From: Lactuca virosa
Taxonomy: Eukaryota; Streptophyta; Magnoliopsida; Asterales; Asteraceae
Assembly: GCA_928212115.1 (NCBI GenBank)
Contig: CAKMRJ010005523.1
Coordinates: 140,873,879-140,937,878, forward strand
Length of the DNA: 64,000 bases
Direction of reading: 5' to 3'
The notes beneath the pieces were generated by a model that did no database searches, was not told the origin of the DNA, and saw only the letters and a list, made by a program, of their open reading frames with translations. The translations under genes and the position numbers were made by a program. Every line of letters starts with the position of its first letter. The first letter of the stretch is position 1. Positions 22,511-34,400 of the stretch are shown piece after piece.

Positions 22511-24733
22511 ATGGCTGAAACTGTTGCTGCTGGGGTAGAAGCAGGAGGCAAAACAAAGGAGCATTATGGGATCCATTGAAGGAAATAATCAGCAGCAGGT
22601 TATCCAAAAATATGGATGAAGTCTATCAAGCTTTGGATAGTGCAATAGAAATGCTGGCTGCAAAAAGGGATGATCATGATGCCATGGTTCAAAAGCATAT
22701 GCGACAACGATGGTGTTATTAAATGCTTACATGAATTGGAAATCCCGAGTTGCTAAAGAAGTTGTTGAGTTAGAAGTCATGCATACAACGGAAAGGGAAA
22801 AGTCACGATGAGTTTTTATTAAGAAATGTTCCGACTTCACTAAAAAGTTGAAGGAAAAATCTACTTTGATCTTTAACTAATGATGGAAGAAACCCATCTA
22901 GCGGATGCGTTGGTGGAGAGAGAAGCTGCCTATGTGTTAAAGATGACAACCTCAAATATTTCAAGTGTTCCCAACTCTCCAACACGCACTAGCACAAGTA
23001 TTCGGCGGGATTAAAAAAGGTAGCAGCAGGTGTGTTTAGAGATAGGGAGACTGAGGAGAGTTGACGTGATGGATTTTGAAGCTAAAAAAAGTGGCTAGGA
23101 AAAGAGAGTGATGCCATGAAAGGAATATACATATTCTTGAAATGTTGCTTTGATTTCTTTGATGATTCTGAAAAGAAATGCTTCTTTTACACTGCATTAT
23201 ACCTGGAGGATAGTGACATCCAAAAGGACAACTTACTAGACAATTGGGCAGCAGAGGAACTTCCCAACACAATTGATGATGCAGAAGAAACACGTGCCAA
23301 TGGACGTGAAGTATTGCATTATCTTAAGATGCACTCATTACTTGAGGAAAATGAACCTCAACAATGTTTTAGGATACACAAGCTGATTCATCTAGCTGCA
23401 TTATATAGTTTGTCAACTGATGGAGGCCAAGGAATTTTGGTAAAATTTGGTGAAGCATTAGATAAGCCTGTGGATGTGGAGTGCTGGAAAAACAAGAGAT
23501 GGATCTCACTGGTTGACAGGAAAATGAGTGCATTACCAGCCAAACTAATTTGTCCAAAGCTTTCGACACTATTCTTGCAGAAAAATCCAAACTGGAATCT
23601 GTTCCAGAAGCATTCTTTATTCATATGAAGAGTCTTCGTGTTTTCAACTTATATGATACGTGAATCACATCACTACCAAGTTCTTTGTGGAACCTAATCT
23701 CCTTGAAAGCTCTCTACTTGCAAAAATGTTTGGACGTAGTTGAGCTTTTGTCTGATTTTGTGAAACTGGACTCCCTTGAAGTACTTGATGCACAGTGAAG
23801 CAGACTAGCAAGCGTGCCGCCTCAAGTCACAGAATCGATACACGTACGGCGGTTGCTGGTATCCTTTGCTATGAACACACCTCTTCAAAATGCATTTAAG
23901 GACGTGGACCCTATTTCTAAAGTGTAGAATCTTAAAGAATTCGTAATCGAGGCTGAAGAAAAGTTTGGGGAAAGTTTATGCGGTTTGGTTATCAGGAAGT
24001 TAGGATAGCAAGACATTCGCTTCTTCATTTTGTTATCATAATGTGGTGATAGATTACATCAAAGCCGTAGGTGGTTGTTAGAGGATCAATTTTCTATGCA
24101 AAACTTTCTTCAAAGTTGCATCAAAGGAGTAGATAACCTTGATCTAAAAAAGTGTCAATTTTTTATTAGTTGCCATATCTCATCGTATCCGATCATTATG
24201 AAGTTTATGTCTTATTTAATGTTCGATGGATAAGTTAGCAGATACACAATCTCTCATGTCCTTCGTGATGATGTCGCCATTGAGTTTGTCAATCATAATG
24301 AACTTCAACACTTGTCAAACTTCACTGCTGAAGAAGTGGATAGAATCGGTTTTGTGTTCTAGAAGGTTCCAACAGGATGAGAACACTACTAGATGGTCAC
24401 ATTGAGGCTGCTTAATCTTAAAGAAATTGGAAAAATTACGCATGTTGAAGCTGCTACTTTTGAAAAACATTTGTGAAGGTCTAATGCAAGGTCTTCTCAT
24501 CAGTTTGAAAACATTTATATTGTGCAACTGTCCGATGTTGACATCTTTGTGTGCATATGGTGCAATTATGCAAATTCGTCATCTGGAAGTCAAAGGGTGC
24601 TCTCGGATGAAAGAGATATTTTATGGGCCTTTGAATGTTGGGCTAGTTCGATCCTACCAAATCTGAATAAACTAATACTCGATGATATTCGACAACTTAC
24701 AAGTATATTGATGAATAACTCATTTGAGTGACC
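22511..24733 (+). pseudogene. CC-NBS-LRR disease-resistance pseudogene
   Basis: Starts at ATG 22511 (MAETVAAG). A coiled-coil-like part (EIISSRLSKNMDEVYQALDS) follows in another frame. The P-loop and the rest of the nucleotide-binding core are missing. The frame 23116-23628 has an RNBS-D-like CFFYTALYLEDSDI and an MHD-region FRIHKLIHLAALY, then leucine-rich repeats (MSALPAKLICPKLSTLFLQK) that continue to about 24733 in broken frames. Intact family members sense pathogen effectors in the cytoplasm. Multiple stops and the missing NB-ARC make this a relic. Its LRR half forms the left arm of a large inverted repeat. Confidence 0.85.
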
Positions 24734-24973
24734 TTTTTTTTTGGAGAAACTTAAGATTCGTTGTGTCCAAAGTTAAAAAGATTATCTTTTAAAAAAGATA
24801 GTGTTGTGAAGTTGAATTTAGTTGAATTAGAGAAAAGTTGGTGGGAAATCTTGGAAAACAACTAGGAGGTTAAAGAACAATTTCAACGCTATTGCACCTT
24901 CGTTGAAATTGCACCTTCAGGTAAGAGTCCATATAGCTTTGAAAACTTATTTACACTAATTGAAAACTATTAA
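23461..24973 (+). repeat. Left arm of the NLR inverted repeat
   Basis: From GATAAGCCTGTGGATGTGG at 23461 to about 24973 this is the reverse complement of 25098-26612, with high similarity by eye through the whole LRR region. The spacer is only ~125 bp, so a transcript could fold into a long hairpin. Confidence 0.9.
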
Positions 24974-25097
24974 TAAAAATTTAATCTATCATATCTATCA
25001 TTTTTGAACTTGAACATGTATCTATGTATGCATGCATGTATGTATTTTGGTTAAGTTCAGAGATGCATCTTTTTTATCTATGATGGATTAAATGCTA

Positions 25098-26612
25098 ATT
25101 AATAACTTTCAATTAGTCTAAATAAGTTTTCAAGGCTCTATGGACTCTTACCTGAAGGTGCAATAGTGTTGAAATTGTTCTTTAACCTCCTGATCATTTT
25201 CCAAGGTTTCCCACCAACTTTTCTTTACTTCACAACTAATTTCAACTTCATAACACTATCTTTTTTCGAAATATAATCTTTTTAACTTTGGACACCCAAG
25301 AATTTTAAGTTTTTTCAAAGAAGGTCACTCGAATCAGTTACTCATTAATATACTTGTAAGTTGTGGAATATCATCGAGTATTAGTTTATTCAAATTTGGT
25401 AGAATTGGACTACCCCAACATTCAAATGCCCATTAAATATCTCTTTCATTTGCGAGCACCCTTGGACTTATAAATGACGAATCTACATAATTACATCATA
25501 TGCACGCAAAGATGTCAACATCGGACACTTACACAATATCAATGTTTTCAAACCGGTGAGAAGAACTTGAATTGGACCTTCACAAATGTTTTTCAAAAGT
25601 GGCAGATTCAACATGTGTAATTTTTCCAATTTTTTTAAGATTGAGTTGTCTCAAATGTTACCATCAAATGTTACCATCTACTACTGTTCTTATCTTGTTG
25701 CAACCTTCTAGAACACAAAAACGGATTCTATCTACTTCTTCAGCAGTAAAATTTGACAAGTGTTCAAGTTCATTGTGATTGACAAACTCAATGACGATAT
25801 CATCACGAAGGACATGAGAGATTGTGTATCTGCTAACTTTACATCGAACATGAAATAAGACATAAACTTCATAATGATCGGATACGATGAGATATGACAA
25901 CCTATAAAAAATTGACACCTTTTTAGATTAAGGTTACCTACTTCTTTGATTCAACTTTGAAGAAGGCTTTGTATAGGAAAATTGATTATCCAACTACCAC
26001 CTATAGCTTTGATGTAATCTATCGTCACACTATGATAACAAAACTGAAGAAGCGAAAGTCTTGTTATCCCCAATTTCTTGAAAACCAAATCGCATAAATT
26101 TTCCTAAACTTTTCTTCAGCCTCGATTACGAGTTTTTTAAAATTCTGCATTTTAGAAATAAGGTCCACATCCTTGGATGCATTTTGAAGAGGTGTGTTCC
26201 TAGCAAAGGATACCAACAACCGTCGTATGTGTATCGATTCTGTGACTTGAGGCGGTACGCTTGCTAGTCCGCTTCACTGTGCATCAAGTACTTCAAGAGA
26301 GTCCAGTTTCACAAAATCAGACAAAAGCTCAACTAGATCCAAACATTTTTGCAAGTAGAGAGCTTTCAAGGAGATTAGGTTCCACAAAGAACTTGGTAAT
26401 GATGTGATTCACGTATCATATAAGTTGAGAACACGAAGACTCTTCATATGAATAAAGAATGCTTTTGGAACAGATTCCAGATTTGGATTTTTCTGCAAGA
26501 ATAGTGTCGAAAGCTTTGGACAAATTGGTTTGTCTGGTAATGCACTCATTTTGCTGTCAACCGGTGAGATCCATCTCTTGTTTTCCCAGCACTCCACATC
26601 CACGGGCTTATC
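25098..26612 (-). pseudogene. Inverted second copy of the NLR LRR region
   Basis: Minus-strand copy of 23461-24973. The frame 26409-26639 reads DKPVDVECWENKRWISPVDS and MSALPDKPICPKLSTLFLQK, closely matching the left copy but with substitutions, and keeps FFIHMKSLRVLNLYDT, which the left copy has lost to a frameshift. It starts abruptly within the gene, so it is a partial inverted duplicate, not a full gene. Confidence 0.88.
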
Positions 26613-28404
26613 GTGTCTTTCTACAATTTCATATGCCAAATATCAGCCTTACATTTTTCAATGCTTATTGTTTGCCTACAAATCTTAATGTATGATTCAC
26701 TATAGATCTGCCTGTTTCCTTTTTAATGAGTTAAAATACTTACCTAAGCTCCTATATTTCTCTCTTTTATGACATTACATATCTTTAATGTGAATAAATT
26801 TGTATTTTTGTTTGAATTTGGTGTTAGGCTTTTCACAAGAAGGATTGTTGCTTTGTAGAGTTATGAGAATCAATACCTAGAGAAGACTGCATCTCCTCCT
26901 ATACCATCACTACAACATAAAGCGAACCATCTGTTTTTGCATCTCCTCCTATACCATCACTACAAGATAAAGCGAACCATCTGTTTTTTTTACCTGATGT
27001 CATAAAAGGACTTTATCTTTGGAGTTGTAAAAATATTTGAACACATAAAAATGAACCTTTTGATGATATGTACCGATTATTAAGTTAATTTCATTGTTTT
27101 CTTGGTTTAGTTGAATCACTATTTTGTTGGTTTCTCGGTTTGGTTAAGGTTTATGTTTTTTTTTTGTTTTTTATTCCAGCATATATAATACAGTACATTT
27201 GTTTGGCAGTAAATGGAATGTAGGTTTTTTGTTTGTGTATGTAATAAAGGTCATTTGGTCTCTTAATTACTCAATCTATCGTATTTACCAATAAATTCAA
27301 GTATTCCGTCCATTTCGTTTTTTATAATTGGTAGCTATCCAATCTGATAATATGAAGTAATTTCGAAGGGTTGGATTTGGTGTAAGGTATGTAACTTTTT
27401 AATCATATAAATTGACACTATATGAAATCGTTGACTCTTATCTAATTCCAAGATTATTTTTTTAGTTTTATTGATGAGTCAACATTCATTCCTCTGAAGG
27501 ACCCGGTCCTTTATTGCTCAAGGTATCCTCAAATGACAATATAACATTGCACTCTCCAATCAAGGCATTATACTTTTAAACTTTGTCATTTTATTTCCAC
27601 TCTGTTAAATATTTTTATTTTATCTGGACTAAGTTGAGGCCTTTTCTCTTCATTTATTAATTTTACATCTGAAATAGCAGATCATAAAAATTGGAATGGT
27701 TGATCGGGAAGTTTGTTGTTACAACAATATAAACGAAGAAGAGAGAAGTGTTGTTGTCAATGTAATGAGTATTCATTATTTATTTATATTGAAAAAAGAG
27801 AATAGGATGTTGTCAAAATCATATTTTGTTTGGGTGAAGAACCACAAAAATAAAAAATAAAAGGTAATTTGAGCATTTTGCTTTATATTGATTTTTTGTT
27901 TTCATGTTTTGCTTATCAAATCCGTATTAGTAATTTGAGCATTTTGCTTTATATTGAATTTTTGTTGTCATGTTTTGCTTATCAAATCATTATCAATAAT
28001 GTGTTATATTGTGAGTTTTTTTTTTTTTTTTTTGTTTTTTTTTAACTATATGACATATAATTTACTTATAAGTTATACATTTTTATTTTGTATATAATAA
28101 CAATATGATCTCCAATATTTTTTTTAGTATTTTTTAATTTAATAATTTACAAAAAAAGTATAACAAAGTGAAACAAAACACAAGCATTTGACCGTCAATT
28201 TATAGACATTATGAATACTAAAACAAAATGTCTCTTTTAATAGTTTTTATAGTCATTTCCTTATGGAACATTAACATTAACTTACTTTCGGTATCTTTCA
28301 AATAAAATTATAATCATATTAATAAAAAACAAGAAGTAAAAAGAAAATTAATGAGAGAAATGTGAGCATTCCTCGTAAGTATTGCATAGTTTTGAATCAA
28401 ATCA
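26613..28404. other. AT-rich intergenic region with two short tandem repeats
   Basis: No gene seen. A 50-bp unit (TGCATCTCCTCCTATACC...) is present twice at 26888-26987. A 66-bp unit starting TAATTTGAGCATTTTGCT is repeated at 27865 and 27931. A T16 run lies near 28018-28033. The promoter of the SCNM1-like gene must lie in the last few hundred bases; I see no clear TATA box. Confidence 0.6.
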
Positions 28405-31400
28405 ATGAGCGTGTTCGGAGGAGACAGTTGGGGGAGAGAAGCACAGTACCGGAAGAGGAGAGTCGACGATCTCTTGCTGAATGCAACCGCCAATCACTCT
28501 TCCTACAGAAAGCTTCCTAGCGGCAAATATGCTTGCCTCATCTGCCCTCATAATCCCGTCCTCGATACTCCTCTCACGCTTTCTGTATGTTTCCTATTCC
28601 CATCTTAACCCTTACTCTAACCCTAAATAATCATTTTCAACTTAGTATCAGCATATGCCTTTATGTTCGATTTTGATTGAGTTCATTGTAATTCTTGTTA
28701 ATGTCGATTTGGGCGTAATCCATCCTCGATTTAGGGATTCATCCATCAAGCTTTTCGTTTGTAATTGTGAACTTCCGATTTAGTATAATTAATCAAAAAC
28801 TGATATTTGGAAATCAACTTGCAGATGCACGTGAAAGCAAGACGCCATGTTGATGCAGAAATGAAGCTCAAACAAAGAGAAGAAGAAAGAGAAAAGGAGA
28901 TGAATAAGCGAATGGCCTTTTCACTTGATTCTACTTCCATGAGCAAGACAAACTTAGCTAGCAAACCTTTGATTGAAAAAACACGAAACGCTGCTTTTGA
29001 GGTACTTCACCATGGTTATATTGAACAAAGTAGCGCAAATTACAGCCAATCTAGATGCTCGATTTCTGAGAATACACCGTATGATTCCACCACTTCAAGA
29101 TTTGGTGAAACTGAGGCATCTGGTAAGGATATTGTGAAGATGCCATTAGATTATCGAGAACGAAGGGAGAGAGAACTCAAGTTTACATCTGCTGGTTGGA
29201 AGCGTGATTGCCATGGAGGGTGGTTCAGAGATGAAAATGTAATTTCTTTTTTTTTTTTGTTCCCATTAATATATTCGGTCTTCTAATGGGGTAGACCCTT
29301 GGGACCACTTCTCTTTGCCATTTCTTTGCCATTGTGTTGTTGTGTTGTACCCGTTCTTGCATAAGATTAGAGACAATTGCAATCTTCTTCTCGATGCATT
29401 ATAGACAATAATAATTCTATTTTGTCTTTTATAATTATGTAAAGTATCAATAAGTGTGTAGCATTATTATATGTGACATAAAGTCTTATGTAAAGTAGTT
29501 TGTCTTCTTGCAATCATACGATTGCAATAATGTAAAGATACCGTATGTAAACGGCTCTTTGGAGCCTATATAAAGGGCTTTGCCCTTAGTGAATAAAGCA
29601 AAGTGATTTGTGATTATAAGATTTGAGTTGTTCTCAATCTTCTTCTGTTGAAATAGTTCATCTATTTCTGAATAGCAGAACCCTATCCAAACATATCCAT
29701 ATATTCATATAAACATATCAAACCCAGACAATCAATCCATCGTCAATCCATTCCGACGCATCATTCAGGCATATTCTTTCTTAATTTTATTAATTCCGCC
29801 ATGTTTTTCAATTTGGTATCAGAGCTAAGTAACGTTCTTATTATTCTTATTACTAGTTTGCATATTCAATCTATCATTAATAAGAATATATGCATATGCA
29901 ACATCATAAACATGATAAGCATCATAAACATGATAATGAATAACCATTGTTTTTAAATATTCATATTTAAAAAAGTTATCAACAATTAAAATATTTATCG
30001 TAAGAAGATTTAATACTATAAAAATGTCTCAGGAAATAAAAAACTCACCAGTAGTTATTAATAACGAAGAAAATGAATCTGGATACACTTTTGATGCTTT
30101 AATTAATAAAAATAACATCAATAAAGACGCTATAAGAAAATCAAATTTCACACTATCCGAAAGACACAATTTTAGATATAACACATTTAAAAATTTCTTT
30201 TCTAGAAAAAATATTATATATTATGGAAAAATTATAGGAGAACAAGCAATACCTATAGAATTAACTCAAGGAAATATTACTATACCCATAATAAATAAAC
30301 AACAAATTAGAAATAGATTATCTCATATTAAAGAAACAGATAGAATAAAAATTGCTTATATTCATATATCAACTATTCAAATAATCTTAAAAAGTACTGT
30401 AAATAATTTAAATACACCAATAGAATTAGAAATCAGAGATGATAGTATAATTAATAACCAAGAAAGTATTATTGCAAAAGGAGAAGGTAATTTAATTGAA
30501 AGAAAAATAAAATTTGATATTAATATTCAGTTAGGATTAAGTCTTAAAGATTAAAATTTAAGTAATAGTATTACTGTACGATATAAATTATTAAGACAAA
30601 ATTTTATAATAAAAGGTAATCATCCATTTACTATTACATATCAAATAAATTATGCATTAACAAATTCTCATCATAGTATTACATTTAAAACAGAAGATAG
30701 AATTTATATAGATAAATTATTTACCCCTTTATTATCCCTTGAATCACCAAATATGACTAATAATAGAATATTCAATGAAACTAATTTTCAACCAATAATA
30801 ACTACTCCGTTAATAAAAAGAAGTCCAATTATAGAACCTCAATTTTCAACTATAATAGGTAGATCTTCTATTTCAGAATGTCAGCCTTCAACATCTAATG
30901 AAAATAACGATGAAAAGGTAGAAGATATTAAAGAAATGATTAGATCATTAAGTTTAAGAATATGACAGAATCATCTAGTAATTCTCTAAAATATTTTAAA
31001 ACACTTGAAGGATCATATCAAAATACAAAACCATGTATACCAGATAAAGAAATGATTATAGAAATACCGCAAAATTTACCACAATGAACAATATATAACA
31101 TCGGTCTTAATCCTGAAGAAGATAAATCAATAGGAGAAAAATTAAACATAATTAGTCAAAAATTAAATAATATTATAGAAGTAGAAAGTTTAATTGTATT
31201 AAAACAAATTCCTGAATTATTACAAAATTTAAATCAACAGAAAATTCTATTTGAAAAATATTTAAAAATAAAAACTATTAAAGAAGAACCACTTAATGAA
31301 AAACAGCTACTTAAAGAAAAACCACTTACTATTAAACGACCTTTCACATGGTAAAATAAAAATTATGAGTAATAAAACTCAAGTATATTGTAGTTACGAT

Positions 31401-34400
31401 AATAAATATAAAGTTGATCTACTTAAAAAATTATGGAAAGATTTAGAAAAATCCACAAAACATTTAAAAGAAAAAGAATCTGAAGTACACGAACTAATTT
31501 ATAAAAACAAAAATCATACTGCATATCAATTAGTTAAAATTGGAAGATTAAAAATTGAAGTTAATCATTTAAAAATAGTAATAAAAAATATTAACAATTC
31601 AATTAATTTTCTTTCAGATACCTTAGTAATTTGTTAAAATGAATTCAAAAGTACAAATTAATTCTTCAAAAGATAACGTGCTTTGGACTAATATATTAAA
31701 AAATCATTGGAAAATAAATTCTAATATCTCTAATACCATAAAACATTTAGAAAATGCTTTATCATATGAAGAAAAATATTTATTAAAATTACAACCAGTA
31801 AATAAAGAATATAATAATCAATTAAAAAAGATATCTAGATTACAAGAAGGAATTAAGAAATACAAAAAATCACAGAATCGAAATCTAAAAACAATACGTA
31901 ATGTTTCAACCACTCTAACAAACACAACTTGCTAATATAAAATTTATAAACCAATCCTAAAATGAGTAAAAGAAAAACAAATATTAACCCAAACAGTACC
32001 TTTATTACAACCAAAATACAAGATAAAGAATTAGTTTCATATATTGATACAGGAGCTACTTTATGTTTTGGAAGAAGAAAGATATTAAAAAATTGGGAAA
32101 AATTAGAAAAACCATTAAAAATAACAATTGCTGATAAATCAATTCACAAAATTTGGTTCGTAGGAAGAGATATAGATATAGCAATTGAAAAAACACCATT
32201 TAAAACTCCAACTATATATCAACATGATTCGGGAATAGATTTAGTTATAGGAAATAATTTCCTTAAATTATATCAACCATTTATACAAACAAATGACGAT
32301 ATAAGTCTCAATCATCCAACAAAAGGTTTTATAAAAACTGCAATTATCAAACATTATGATCTTATTAAAATAATCAAACAAGAAGTTGGTTTTCAACCAC
32401 GCATATTACTAACATTTGCTAAAGAAATTGCTGAAAAATAACTTGAAGAAGTATGCAGTGAAAATCCACTAGATCATTTAAAAAATAGAAATAATCAAGA
32501 AATAATAATATTATTAAAAAACCCTAATGATGAAATTAATGTTCCAAATAAAATTCCATACAGTATAAAAGATGTTTCTGAATTCAAACAGAAATGCACT
32601 GAACTATTAGAAAAAGGAATCATCCGACCTAGCACGAGTCCTCATTCTGCACCTGCATTTTATGTAGAAAATAATAATGAAATAAAACGAGGCAAACGAA
32701 GAATGGTAATCAATTATAAAAAAATGAATGATGCTACTATAGGAGACTCATATAAATTACCACGAAAAGAATATATTTTAGAAAAAATAAAAGGAAATAC
32801 ACATTTTAGTACATTTGATGCAAAATCTGGATATTGGCAGTTACGTTTACATGAAAATACGAAACCATTAACCGCTTTCTCATGTCCTCCTCAGAAGCAT
32901 TATGAATGGAATGTCCTTCCATTCGGTTTAAAACAGGCACCAGCAATATATCAACGATTCATGGATGAAACCTTAAATGGTTTAGATCATATTTGTCTTG
33001 CATATATTGATGATATAATTGTTTTTACAAAAGGAAACGAACAAACACACATTGATGCAGTCATCAAGGTTTTACAAAGAATTAAAGAAAAGGGTTTAGT
33101 TTTATCAAAAAAGAAATCAAAACTTTTTCAAACTACAGTTGAATATCTCGGTTTAAAAATTGGAGAAAATGGTCAATTATCGTTAACAGACAATATACGA
33201 GAAAAATTAAATATGTTTCCTAATAAATTTGAAAATAGAAAAAAAATACAACGATTTCTTGGTTGTTTAAATTATATTGCAGAACAAGGATTTTTAAAAA
33301 ATTTAGCAAAAGAAAGAAAAGTTTTACAAAAGAAAATATCAGAAAAAATACCTTGGTCTTGGACCAATACAGATACTATTTTGGTACAAAATATAAAACA
33401 AAACATTCAAGTTCTTCCTACTTTATATAATGCAAAAATAGATGATTTCTTAATCGTAGAAACATATGCATCACAAGACACTTGGGCAGGATGCCTAAAA
33501 GCAATTATACGGGGAAAAGTATTATTGAGATTAGATAGTGAGGGAAACCTCATATCTAACTCATCAAAAGTATACAATGATAAAGCACACATTGGTATGA
33601 AAATACCATCTGAAGTAAACAATGATAAAGTATACAGTGATATGAAAATATCACAAAAAGCATACATTGATACAGATGTATCATCTGAAGTATTAAAAAC
33701 AGATAAATACGAGCAAAAACTATGCAAGTATATATCGGGAACATTTTCCCAAACGGAGCAAAATTACAGCACACATGAACGAGAAACACTAGCATGTCTC
33801 AGAACATTGAAAAAATGGAAAGTCGAGCTTCTACAAACAAGATTCGAGTTACGAACAGATTCCAAGTATCTACTTGGATTTTGGCGCTATAAACTACAAG
33901 AAGATTATTGCCGTCGACGATTGATTCGCTGGCAATTACAATTACATCAATTTCATCCTTATCTTAGATACATCAAAAGCGCAAACAATCATATAGCAGA
34001 CACTTTGACGAGAGAATGGAAGCCATCATGAAGCAAGAACAACAACAGTTCAAAAAAGCATTCATTCATGAAAGAAACATTGTGAACACCATTAACGTCA
34101 GCCATGACACAAGCAAACATTATTCAAAAACATGTCTTTTCGAAGGCGGGAGGAATGACGTAAGGCATGACAAAAGAAAGAGAAAAAGACATCTTTGAAG
34201 ATAACGATGCATTATAGACAATAATAATTCTATTTTGTCTTTTATAATTATGTAAAGTATCAATAAGTGTGTAGCATTATTATATGTGACATAAAGTCTT
34301 ATGTAAAGTAAAGAGAAAAAGACATCTTTGAAGATAACGATGCATTATAGACAATAATAATTCTATTTTGTCTTTTATAATTATGTAAAGTATCAATAAG

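Noticed and set aside
22511..24733. Functional NLR gene with introns
   Set aside because: No P-loop, kinase-2 or GLPL motif is found in any frame, and stops occur throughout the coiled-coil and LRR parts.
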